Source: Candidatus Gemmiger excrementavium (GTDB lineage Bacteria; Bacillota; Clostridia; Oscillospirales; Ruminococcaceae). Taken from it: a stretch of 36,290 nucleotides of DNA. The first letter of the stretch is position 1, and each line of letters begins with the position of its first letter. The notes under the pieces were generated by a model that searched no databases, was not told the DNA's origin, and saw only the letters and a list, made by a program, of their open reading frames with translations. A program made the translations under genes and the position numbers. The stretch is taken from positions 1 through 36,290 of the forward strand of contig DXBO01000141.1 of assembly GCA_019116485.1 (NCBI GenBank). The letters are read 5' to 3'. Shown in pieces: positions 15,021-21,954 of the stretch.

Positions 15021-16070
15021 ATGTCCGTTTCCATTACCCCTTTCGGCAAGACCACCGACGGGATTCCCGTACAGCAGGTCGTGCTGAAAAATGAAAAACT
15101 GGAGGTCCAGCTGCTGACTTATGCGGCGGTGATCCACAAAATCCTGGTGCCGGACCGCAAAGGGCACCCGGTGGACGTGGCGCTGGGTTACCAGACCGTG
15201 GCCGATTACGAGATCAACACCGACAGTATGGGCGCCGCCGTGGGCCGGTTCGCCAACCGCATCGGCGGGGCCCAGTTTCCCCTGTATGAAGAGATCATCC
15301 ATGTAACGGTCAACCAGCAGGGCAACTGTTTGCACAGCGGCCTGCACGGCTTTAACCGCACCGTGTTTGACGTGGAGCCCACCCCCGGCGAGACAGACAG
15401 CGTGACCATGACCGCCCACAGCCCCGACGGCACCGACGGTTTCCCCGGCAACCTGGACCTGGAGATTCAGTACAAACTGGTCAAGAGCGGGCTGATGATC
15501 CAGTATACCGCCACCACCGACGCCCCCACCGTCTGCAACATGACCAACCACAGCTACTTCAACCTCAACGGCCACAACAGCGGCACCGCTCTGGGCCACC
15601 GGGTCTGCGTGGATGCCGATGCTTACCTGGAGGCCGACAGCACCAGTGTGCCCACCGGCCGCAAACTGCCCGTGGCCAACACCCCCATGGATTTCACCGA
15701 GGAAAAGACCCTGGGGCTTGACATTGAGGCAGACTACCCCGCCTTGAAGCAGGCCAAGGGGTACGACCAGTGCTACATTATCCGGGACAGCGGCCTGCGC
15801 CACGCCGCCTGGGTGACCGGCCCCCAGACCGGCATCCGCATGGAAGTGCTGACCACCCTGCCCGGCATGCATCTGTATTCCGCCAACTACCTGGACCCCG
15901 AGACCCCCGGCAAAGACGGCGCCCAGTATCACCCCAGAGATGCGGTCTGCCTGGAAACCGAAGAATTCCCCGACGCTCCCAACCATCCTGATTTTCCCGA
16001 TACCACGGTGCTGCCCAAGACGCCCTACAGTTCCACTACCATTTATCGCTTTGACATCGCGCCGGAATGA
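15021..16070 (+). CDS. galM: Aldose 1-epimerase (galactose mutarotase)
   Basis: Aldose 1-epimerase of 349 residues, interconverting alpha and beta anomers of galactose or glucose. Family blocks: GAAVGRFANRIGGAQFPL (near residue 73), LHSGLHGFNRTVFDVE with the substrate-binding histidine (near 108), NMTNHSYFNLNGH with the catalytic acid histidine (NHSYFNL, near 175-181), DQCYII, and C-terminal CLETEEFPDAPNHPDFP with the catalytic base glutamate. Length and order are standard. AGGAGG stands eight bases before the ATG. It follows yerC directly and ends at a strong terminator. No Leloir-pathway genes are adjacent, so the pathway link is only general sugar use. Confidence 0.95.
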   Translation: MSVSITPFGKTTDGIPVQQVVLKNEKLEVQLLTYAAVIHKILVPDRKGHPVDVALGYQTVADYEINTDSMGAAVGRFANRIGGAQFPLYEEIIHVTVNQQGNCLHSGLHGFNRTVFDVEPTPGETDSVTMTAHSPDGTDGFPGNLDLEIQYKLVKSGLMIQYTATTDAPTVCNMTNHSYFNLNGHNSGTALGHRVCVDADAYLEADSTSVPTGRKLPVANTPMDFTEEKTLGLDIEADYPALKQAKGYDQCYIIRDSGLRHAAWVTGPQTGIRMEVLTTLPGMHLYSANYLDPETPGKDGAQYHPRDAVCLETEEFPDAPNHPDFPDTTVLPKTPYSSTTIYRFDIAPE

Positions 16071-16093
16071 CCGGTTTGCCCCCATACAATCCA

Positions 16094-16131
16094 CCAGCCC
16101 GCCGGGTAATTCCCGGCGGGCTGGCTTTTTT
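16094..16131 (+). terminator. Terminator of galM
   Basis: Thirteen-bp perfect stem (16094-16106 with 16112-16124), loop of five, followed by a T-run ending at 16131. Confidence 0.9.
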
Positions 16132-16140
16132 GCAGCGGTC

Positions 16141-17502
16141 TCAGATTTTGAGTATCGTCTTTGCGATATTGAAATAGACCAGCAGCGTGGTGGTATCCAC
16201 GATGGTGGTGATGAGGGGCGAGGCCATAACCGCCGGGTCGATCTTGATCTTCTCGGCCAGGACGGGCAGCAGGCCACCGATAAGCTGGGAAATCAGCACT
16301 GTGCAGGTCAGCGTCAGGCAGACCACCAACGCCACCGGCGGGGCGATGCGGTCAAAAAGCAGCATCTTGCCAAAATTGCACACCGCCAGCGTCAGACCGC
16401 ACAACAGCGCCACCCGGCATTCCCGCCACAGGATGCGGGGCAGGTCCCGGGGGGCGATATCCCCCACCGCCATACCGCGGATGATGGTGGAAGTACTCTG
16501 ACTGCCGGCGTTGCCGCCTGTGTCGGTGAGCATGGGGATGTAGGCGGTAAGCACCGTAACGGCGGCCAGGGCGCTCTCGTATCCGCGGATGACCATGCTG
16601 GAGAAGGTGGCGCTGATCATCAGGAAAATCAGCCAGGGAGCCCGGCTCTTGTACAAGTCCCACATGGACTGCTTGAAGTAGGGCTTGTCACTGGGGCCGA
16701 TGGCGTTCATCTTGGCAAAGTCTTCGCTGGCTTCTTCCTGCAGGATGGAGATCGCATCGTCGATGGTGACAATGCCCACCAGGCGCTTCTCGGCATCCAC
16801 CACAGGGATGGCCAGAAACCCGTACTTTTCAAACAGGTGGGAGACATCTTCCTGGTCGGTGGTGGTGGTCACGCTGACCACGTTGCTGTCCATCAGGTCG
16901 CGGATCAGACGGCCTGCGTCCTTTTCCAGCACCAGCGCCCGCAGCGAAACCACACCGATGAGGGTACGGTCCCGGTCTGTGACATAACAGTTGTTGATGG
17001 TTTCCTTGTCGAAACCGTTCTGACGGATGGTATCCATAGCCTTGCTCACCGTCATATCGGGGCGCAGTTCCATCAGCTCGGTGGTCATCACGCCGCCAGC
17101 AGAGTCCTCTGGGTACTGGAGCAGTTCGTTGATCATGCGGCGGGTCGCGGGGTCGGCCTGGGCCAGAATGCGCTTGACCACACTGGCCGGCATTTCTTCC
17201 ACCAGATCCGTCGCATCATCGACGAACAGTTCGTCCACCACAGCCTTCAGTTCCTTGTCGGTCAGACCGTCGATGAGATTCTGCTGGGTCTCGGGGGTCA
17301 GTTCGGCAAAAATTTCCGCCGCCAGGTCCTTGGGGCACAGGCGGAACAGCACCGGCAGTTTCTCCGGCGGCAGGTCCTCAAACACAGCGGCCAGATCAGG
17401 GGCGGGCAGGGTTTCCATCACGTCCCGCAGGCTCTGGTATTTCTTGGCGTCATCCAGGTGGGCCAGCATGGTCTTGAGGGTGAGGATCGCGGTATCAGAC
17501 AT
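16141..17502 (-). CDS. mgtE: Magnesium transporter MgtE
   Basis: Mg2+ channel of 453 residues. The N-terminal helical Mg-sensing domain (about 1-130; LPAPDLAAVFEDLPPEKLPVLFRL) is followed by two CBS domains (about 135-255; PEDSAGGVMTTEL, TLIGVVSL, FLAIPVVDAEKRLVGIVTIDD). Five membrane helices form the C-terminal pore (WLIFLMISATFSSMVIRGYE, IPMLTDTGGNAGSQSTSTIIRG, and the final DTTTLLVYFNIAK). The TGGNAGSQ motif and pore residues are kept. I took the ATG at 17502, ten bases after AGGAGG. It has its own promoter and a leader of about 220 nt that does not look like the M-box usual for Mg2+ genes. Confidence 0.95.
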   Translation of the reverse strand: MSDTAILTLKTMLAHLDDAKKYQSLRDVMETLPAPDLAAVFEDLPPEKLPVLFRLCPKDLAAEIFAELTPETQQNLIDGLTDKELKAVVDELFVDDATDLVEEMPASVVKRILAQADPATRRMINELLQYPEDSAGGVMTTELMELRPDMTVSKAMDTIRQNGFDKETINNCYVTDRDRTLIGVVSLRALVLEKDAGRLIRDLMDSNVVSVTTTTDQEDVSHLFEKYGFLAIPVVDAEKRLVGIVTIDDAISILQEEASEDFAKMNAIGPSDKPYFKQSMWDLYKSRAPWLIFLMISATFSSMVIRGYESALAAVTVLTAYIPMLTDTGGNAGSQSTSTIIRGMAVGDIAPRDLPRILWRECRVALLCGLTLAVCNFGKMLLFDRIAPPVALVVCLTLTCTVLISQLIGGLLPVLAEKIKIDPAVMASPLITTIVDTTTLLVYFNIAKTILKI

Positions 17503-17511
17503 AAAAAAGCT

Positions 17512-17726
17512 GCCTCCTTTCGGCGGCAGCACATCATGTATGGATTTGGGCAAAGCAAAGCACGCCCGGCCGTGCGCGATTTTTCACGCACAGCAAGGCT
17601 GACCCAAACAGAACAAGATGGCTGCCGTATGGGGAATACATCGGTTCACAGGACTGGGACTACTGGAAGCATCCACGACAACCACCTCGCTTTTCTCAGA
17701 ATTGGGCAGGGCACACCCCTACCCAA
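17512..17726 (-). promoter_or_regulatory. Long unclassified leader of mgtE
   Basis: About 220 nt separate the predicted start (near 17724) from the ribosome site. It opens with a 10-bp hairpin (17702-17711 with 17717-17726). Near its end a short GC-rich hairpin, GCACG/CGTGC (17560-17575), is followed by TTTGCTTTG, a weak terminator-like signal. Between them are smaller potential stems. No M-box consensus is recognisable. A regulatory RNA is plausible but unproven. Confidence 0.4.
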
Positions 17727-17730
17727 CAAC

Positions 17731-17759
17731 ACTTTACCATTCACGGCAAGGTTCGTCAA
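17731..17759 (-). promoter_or_regulatory. Promoter of mgtE
   Basis: Minus strand: -35 TTGACG (17759-17754), 17-bp spacer, -10 TAAAGT (17736-17731), placed just after the stop of the Ntn-hydrolase gene. Confidence 0.65.
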
Positions 17760-17791
17760 CCCTTGCCGAAAAGATTTTACAAACGGCTCTT

Positions 17792-18373
17792 TTACATGAC
17801 CAGCTGGCGGAAATACTGCGTATTGACGCTGTGGTCACTTTCGGCCAGTTTGGCAATGCAGCCGTCCAGTGTACGGGCGATATCATCCAGGCTGCGCCAG
17901 GCCGCGGCCTGGGGTTTGACCTCCCGCTCCAACCAGGGGGCGATCTCTGTATGGGAGCAGGCGCCTTCGATCAGATAGGCACCCGGGCGGGCCGGCTGGG
18001 TCTGGGGCTGGTAGTCTTCGGCGCTGCCCAGAGTGGTCAGCACAAAAGCGCCCTTACGGTTGCGCCCGCCCACCAGCAGCCGCACCCCCACAGGCTGTAC
18101 CGCCACCTGGGGTGCCTTTTCGCACAGAATCTTGACCACTTTCTCCAGGGTCAGATACTGGGTATCGTATTCGTCCACCGCGTTGATGATCTGCACGGCG
18201 GCCAGGGCGTCCCCTGCAAAGCCCACCACCACGTTGCGGTTGATCTTGCGGACTTTGGGCAGTTCCTCGCTGATGACTTTGGGGCTGTCACCGGTGATGG
18301 GCTCCTCCACCAGACGGCCGTCGCTGACCATGGCGCAGAAACTCTCGCCGCAGACTGCTAAAATCGCGCTCAT
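17792..18373 (-). CDS. Proteasome/HslV-like Ntn-hydrolase protein
   Basis: Protein of 193 residues resembling proteasome beta/HslV subunits. The start MSAILAVCGESFCAMVSDGRL aligns with the first two strands of HslV. After removal of Met the N-terminal residue would be Ser1, Asp falls at position 17 as in proteasomes, and PKVRKINRNVVVGFAGDA matches the RKVRRL..KVLAGFAG block that holds the catalytic lysine. Met excision would therefore suffice to expose a Ser nucleophile. The C-terminal third is less conserved. Start chosen at 18373 (AAAGGAA nine bases upstream). It lies between a PTS EIIA gene and mgtE, with no ATPase partner nearby. Activity and target are unknown. Confidence 0.7.
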   Translation of the reverse strand: MSAILAVCGESFCAMVSDGRLVEEPITGDSPKVISEELPKVRKINRNVVVGFAGDALAAVQIINAVDEYDTQYLTLEKVVKILCEKAPQVAVQPVGVRLLVGGRNRKGAFVLTTLGSAEDYQPQTQPARPGAYLIEGACSHTEIAPWLEREVKPQAAAWRSLDDIARTLDGCIAKLAESDHSVNTQYFRQLVM

Positions 18374-18409
18374 TGCATCACGTTCCTTTCTTTTCAGAGG
18401 CACAAAAAC

Positions 18410-18434
18410 GGGGCGCGCCCCAAAGGCGCGCCCC
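18410..18434 (-). terminator. Terminator after the EIIA gene
   Basis: Ten-bp stem (GGGGCGCGCC/GGCGCGCCCC), followed on the minus strand by GTTTTTG. It lies before the Ntn-hydrolase gene, so that gene may depend on read-through or an unseen promoter. Confidence 0.8.
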
Positions 18435-18448
18435 TTCGTGCGTTACCT

Positions 18449-18952
18449 TTATTTGCTGACTTTGAGCAGGTCGGCACCCGGTTCCACTGTGCCGGAAGCC
18501 ACCAGCTCCACATCCTTGAAGTCGTCGGTGTTGGTCACCACCGTGATGACCACAGCGGGGTGGTTGGCCGCGGCGATCTTGGCCAGGTCCATCTCCAGCA
18601 GCAGCTGGCCTTTCTTGACCTTGTCGCCCTCCTTGACTTTGGGGCTGAAGCCGTCGCCCTTCATCTCTACCGTATCAACGCCAACATGGATCAGCACTTC
18701 CACATTGCCGGTGCCCTGAATGCCCAGCGCATGGCCGCTGTCCGGCGCCTGGGTGATGGTGCCGTCCACGGGGGAATAGACCTTGCCCTCACTGGGATCA
18801 ATGCCGCAGCACTTGCCCAGGATGCCCTGCGCAAACACTTCGTCGGGAATCTGCTCCATCGGTACAACCGTTCCCTTGGCGTCAGCCGCCACCATCATCG
18901 GAAACGCAGGAGCCGCTTCGGGCGCCTTTTTCAGAAAATCAAAAAATCCCAT
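18449..18952 (-). CDS. PTS glucose-type EIIA component
   Basis: Stand-alone phosphocarrier EIIA of the glucose family (Crr-like), 167 residues. The phosphorylated histidine is His89 in VEVLIHVGVDTVEMKGDGF, the auxiliary one His74 in SGHALGI; both are at the usual places. The fold's first part (GTVVPMEQIPDEVFAQGILGKCCGIDP) and VYSPVDGTI are canonical. It passes phosphate from HPr to an EIICB, none of which is in the window, and may also have regulatory contacts as in enterobacteria. Start at the ATG 18952 with AGGAGA ten bases upstream; a TTG at 18961 sits too close to that site. Confidence 0.92.
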   Translation of the reverse strand: MGFFDFLKKAPEAAPAFPMMVAADAKGTVVPMEQIPDEVFAQGILGKCCGIDPSEGKVYSPVDGTITQAPDSGHALGIQGTGNVEVLIHVGVDTVEMKGDGFSPKVKEGDKVKKGQLLLEMDLAKIAAANHPAVVITVVTNTDDFKDVELVASGTVEPGADLLKVSK

Positions 18953-19004
18953 GATGTACAACTCTCCTTTTCTGGCCCGGTTCCCGGGCGCTAGCTATGA
19001 TACC

Positions 19005-19033
19005 ATTATACAGCGGCCAAACTGAGAAAGCAA
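19005..19033 (-). promoter_or_regulatory. Promoter of the EIIA gene
   Basis: Minus strand: -35 TTGCTT (19033-19028), 17-bp spacer, -10 TATAAT (19010-19005). It lies just past the stop of the TetR gene. Confidence 0.65.
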
Positions 19034-19050
19034 CGGAAAATTTGCCGCCG

Positions 19051-19617
19051 TTACAGAAGTTCTTTGACCGCGCGGATCGCCTGCCAGGTGATCTCGGCCA
19101 TCTCGGCAGGCGGGGGGTCATATCCCTGCATCTGCCAGGCGGCCACGCTGCCGAAACACCCATCCACCGCAAAAGCCAACAGGTACTGCTGCCGCAGGGT
19201 CCCCCCTTCCGGCGCAAGCTGGCCCATGCAGCGCCGGGCGATCATTTCCTTGGCGCTGCGGGTAAACTCCGACTCCCAGCTTTTTCCGTACAGGGCACGG
19301 CAGACATCCGGGTTTTCGTTCAGATAGGTAAACAGGGCTACCAGGGCCGGGGGCACATCGCTCTGGGAGATGCTGGGCACCAGGGCATCCATCAACTCGC
19401 ACAGATGGTCCAGCTGGGCAGCCTCCATCTGCTCCATCAGGGCATAGATGTCCGCATAGTGGAAGTAGAAAGTGCCGCGGCTGATCCCCGCCAGTTCAGT
19501 CAACTCGCGGACGGTAATCTCCCGCAGGTCCTTTTGCTGCAGCAACGTGATCAACGCCTGATACAGCCGCTGCTTGGTCATGCGCACACTGCGATTGGCA
19601 TCGCCTTTGGCGTTCAT
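19051..19617 (-). CDS. TetR/AcrR family regulator
   Basis: Transcriptional regulator of 188 residues. The N-terminal HTH is clear: TKQRLYQALITLLQQKDLREITVRELTELAGISRGTFYFHYADIYAL (about residues 14-60), with ISRGTFYFHY as the recognition helix. The C-terminal domain (LFTYLNENPDVCRALYG, FAVDGCFGSVAAWQMQG) resembles the TetR_C_8 group. Start chosen at ATG 19617 with AGGTGG eight bases upstream. It is divergent to an HD hydrolase gene and stands 1.1 kb from the two-gene membrane operon, which has an operator-like palindrome in its promoter; whether it acts there is a guess. Confidence 0.9.
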   Translation of the reverse strand: MNAKGDANRSVRMTKQRLYQALITLLQQKDLREITVRELTELAGISRGTFYFHYADIYALMEQMEAAQLDHLCELMDALVPSISQSDVPPALVALFTYLNENPDVCRALYGKSWESEFTRSAKEMIARRCMGQLAPEGGTLRQQYLLAFAVDGCFGSVAAWQMQGYDPPPAEMAEITWQAIRAVKELL

Positions 19618-19653
19618 CGCATGCACCACCTTTCAAGCAAACTTCCGGGCAGG

Positions 19654-19696
19654 ATGTTTATACATAAAGCATAGCGGGTTTGGCTGTAAATGTCAA
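19654..19696 (-). promoter_or_regulatory. TetR gene promoter with palindrome
   Basis: Minus strand: -35 TTGACA (19696-19691), 17-bp spacer, -10 TATGCT (19673-19668). Directly downstream is the palindrome ATGTTTATACAT (19654-19665), well placed for autorepression. Confidence 0.7.
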
Positions 19697-19783
19697 GTTT
19701 TTTCAAGCTGTTGCGCGAAATGTAGGAGTTTTGTTAATATTTTATTGTACTTTTTGCCCTATCCCCTTTGCATGGAAATGTGT

Positions 19784-19800
19784 TACAATGCATACAAAAG
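19784..19800 (+). promoter_or_regulatory. Weak extended -10 before the HD gene
   Basis: TGTTACAAT gives an extended -10 (TACAAT, 19784-19789) without a recognisable -35, followed by the ribosome site AAAAGGAGG starting near 19797. Confidence 0.35.
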
Positions 19801-19812
19801 GAGGGCTTTGCC

Positions 19813-20586
19813 ATGACCATTCCCCGCCGCCGGGCGCTGCAGGCGTTTGCGGGCTACGCCGCCCATTACAACGCCGACGACCCCAAGGTAAAACTTAAAA
19901 TCGACCACACCTACCGGGTGGCGGCGCTGTGCGCCCGTATCGCCCAAAGCCTGGCCCTGCCGGGTGACGATGTGGACCTGGCCTGGTTGTGCGGGCTGCT
20001 CCATGACGTAGGGCGCTTTGAACAGCTGCGGCAGTACGGCACCTTCAACGACGCCCGCTCCATCGACCACGCAGCCATGAGCGCCCGGGTACTGTTTGAA
20101 GAGGGGCGCATCCGGGACTACCTGGACGACGACAGTGCCGATCCCCTGCTGCGCACCGCAGTGTTGTACCACAGCGCCTACCGTTTGCCCACGGACCTGG
20201 ATGCCCGGACGCTGACCTTCTGCAACATTCTGCGGGACGCCGACAAGATAGATATCCTGCGGGTGAACGTGGAGACCCCCATGGAGCAGATTTACAATGT
20301 GAGTACCCGGGAACTGCGGCAAAGCCCGGTGAGCCCGGCGGTGCTGCAGGCTTTTTATGAGCACCACTGTGTACTGCGGGACCTGAAGTGTTACCCGGCG
20401 GACAATGCCGTGGGGCACGCCTCGCTGGTGTTTGAACTGTGTTACCCCGAAAGCCTGCGGGCCGTGGCCGAGCAGGGCTGGCTGTGGAAACTGCTGGATT
20501 TTGCCACAGACAACCCGGACACCGCCGCCGCTTTCGCGGACATCCGCGCCGAAATGCACCGCTGGCTGGACCAGCAGATGGGCTGA
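19813..20586 (+). CDS. HD-domain phosphohydrolase
   Basis: HD superfamily protein, 257 residues. Metal ligands are in the expected order: His32 (KIDHTYRVAALC), His64-Asp65 (GLLHDVGRFEQ), His86 (SIDHAAMSA), His120 (LYHSAYRLP) and Asp144 (RDADKIDILR). It is thus likely an active metal-dependent phosphohydrolase on a nucleotide or phosphorylated metabolite; the substrate cannot be inferred. The ATG at 19813 has AGGAGG eight bases upstream. It is divergent from the TetR gene and ends at a terminator shared with the convergent membrane operon. Confidence 0.88.
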   Translation: MTIPRRRALQAFAGYAAHYNADDPKVKLKIDHTYRVAALCARIAQSLALPGDDVDLAWLCGLLHDVGRFEQLRQYGTFNDARSIDHAAMSARVLFEEGRIRDYLDDDSADPLLRTAVLYHSAYRLPTDLDARTLTFCNILRDADKIDILRVNVETPMEQIYNVSTRELRQSPVSPAVLQAFYEHHCVLRDLKCYPADNAVGHASLVFELCYPESLRAVAEQGWLWKLLDFATDNPDTAAAFADIRAEMHRWLDQQMG

Positions 20587-20632
20587 TTTTTCCAGATCAG
20601 ACGCATCCCGGAATGATCCGGCACATCCCAAA

Positions 20633-20672
20633 ACACAGCAGGGGGACGGCATATGCCGTCCCCCTGTTGTGT
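20633..20672. terminator. Terminator between HD gene and DUF2871 operon
   Basis: Long hairpin with CAGGGGGACGGCAT and its complement as core, outer ACACA/TGTGT, then seven T residues on the plus strand and AAAA on the other side, so it can serve both convergent units. Confidence 0.85.
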
Positions 20673-20733
20673 TTTTTTGCTTACCGGTTTTTGGTGTATC
20701 ACACCGGCTTAATTTTACCAGGCTAACAGTTCC

Positions 20734-21153
20734 TTAGTCCCGGGCCGTGCTCACACTGCGCCGTACCTGCAACAACACAAGTACCAGGCTGATTCCCAGC
20801 AGAATGTGCCCGATGCCGGCCACGCCGGACAGCGCCGCACTCATCCCGGAGGTAAGCGGCAGCCCCAGCACCTGGGCAACGCCACGCACCGCAAGCATCA
20901 CGGCAGTCAGGTTCAGCCCCACCTGATACACCACCAGCACCCGGCCCGTTTTGGCGCCGGTAAAGGCAAAGTTCTTTTCCAGCAGGAGCAAAAGCAGAAA
21001 AAACACCATACCCAGCAGGAAGTAATGGGTATGTACCACTCCCAAGGACGTTTTGCCGGTAAACCCATTGAATTTGGTAAACTCCCGGTAAAACACACCG
21101 CCGACCATGGCCAGAACGGCATACAACAAAGACAGGTTTATATAACGTTTCAT
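20734..21153 (-). CDS. DUF2871 membrane protein
   Basis: Protein of 139 residues with four hydrophobic helices. The first is LSLLYAVLAMVGGVFYREFTKFNGF, followed by TSLGVVHTHYFLLGMVFFLLLLLLEK; the HTH-containing second helix and the GVFYREFTK opening match DUF2871, which resembles haem-binding membrane proteins in having histidines in the bilayer. Role unknown. AGGAGG precedes the ATG at 21153. It is second in a two-gene operon with another four-helix protein, under a promoter overlapped by a palindrome. Confidence 0.82.
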   Translation of the reverse strand: MKRYINLSLLYAVLAMVGGVFYREFTKFNGFTGKTSLGVVHTHYFLLGMVFFLLLLLLEKNFAFTGAKTGRVLVVYQVGLNLTAVMLAVRGVAQVLGLPLTSGMSAALSGVAGIGHILLGISLVLVLLQVRRSVSTARD

Positions 21154-21185
21154 TATGTATCCTCCTTTTTTGCGGGTGTACCGCG

Positions 21186-21623
21186 TTATGCTTCCCGATT
21201 CTCTGTATCCGCGGCCAGTAGCGCTTTGCCGTAGTTGCAGCCAAACAACAGCCCGGCCAACAGAAGCGAAGCCCCCAGCCCGGTATAGAACACCGCGATA
21301 AACCGTTCCGGAGCCAGGCCGCTTATCCGCAAACCGATACCACCGGTCATCATCACCGCCATGATCATAAAGGCCTTTTTGTCAAAGAATTTGAGGAAGA
21401 AATGCCGTTCTTCCTGATAACCATTGATTCTGGCCGTGTGCTTTTTTACCAGCTTACCGAAAACGAATTGCTGAAACAGCACAAAAACCACTGCGGACAA
21501 TACCAGGTTCAACACCGTAACATAAGGGCCATAAGCCACCAGACCGATACGCAGTACATTGAATCCTGCCGCGCCCCATACCAGGCATGCCAGCAGCAGC
21601 AAAGTCTTGCGTTTTACTTTCAT
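21186..21623 (-). CDS. Uncharacterised four-helix membrane protein
   Basis: Protein of 145 residues I do not recognise. It has two helices (LLLLACLVWGAAGFNVLRIG and VTVLNLVLSAVVFVLFQQF), a basic loop (KLVKKHTARINGYQEERHFFLK), and two more helices (AFMIMAVMMTGGIGLRISG and FIAVFYTGLGASLLLAGLLFG). The ATG at 21623 has AAGGAGA six bases upstream. It precedes the DUF2871 gene by 32 bp and shares its promoter, which suggests a joint membrane function. Confidence 0.7.
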   Translation of the reverse strand: MKVKRKTLLLLACLVWGAAGFNVLRIGLVAYGPYVTVLNLVLSAVVFVLFQQFVFGKLVKKHTARINGYQEERHFFLKFFDKKAFMIMAVMMTGGIGLRISGLAPERFIAVFYTGLGASLLLAGLLFGCNYGKALLAADTENREA

Positions 21624-21753
21624 ACACGTTCTCCTTTTGGTGAACACTGTTTATTTTATCTGCAAAAAAGTTCCGCTTCCCTGTACCAATCCTGGTGCAG
21701 GGCTTGGCGGACGTTCCCTGTTGCTCCGGTTATGCGGACTTTTTCACGCCAAT

Positions 21754-21794
21754 ATGAACATCGTTCATTATAATCATCCTCTCCCCTTCGTCAA
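21754..21794 (-). promoter_or_regulatory. Promoter of the DUF2871 operon with operator-like palindrome
   Basis: Minus strand: -35 TTGACG (21794-21789), 16-bp spacer, -10 TATAAT (21772-21767). The palindrome ATGAAC-3-GTTCAT (21754-21768) overlaps the -10 and the start site, ideal for a repressor. The remaining gene-free stretch (21624-21753) shows nothing else clear. Confidence 0.7.
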
Positions 21795-21844
21795 GGGTGG
21801 TCCTGGATTTTATACTGTGCGCAGTCTGCTGCGGGACGCAAAAA

Positions 21845-21885
21845 ACACAGCCGCCTACCGGAACATTTCCGGCAAACGGCTGTGT
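21845..21885 (-). terminator. Terminator of the NSS transporter gene
   Basis: Stem ACACAGCCG/CGGCTGTGT with an inner GCCGGAA/TTCCGG(T) helix, followed on the minus strand by TTTTTTG. Confidence 0.85.
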
Positions 21886-21954
21886 AATTCCTATCATGTT
21901 TTTCACGCGGCGGGCGCGGCGCTATTCATTCGGTTGTGCCGCGCACCATCCCGA

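Noticed and set aside
14640-16277. Minus-strand frame of 545 codons across yerC and galM
   Set aside because: Gly/Val/His-rich shadow of galM; it also crosses the galM terminator.
15940-17799. Plus-strand frame of 619 codons over mgtE
   Set aside because: Shadow of mgtE, His/Gln-rich, no domain recognised, runs through a terminator.
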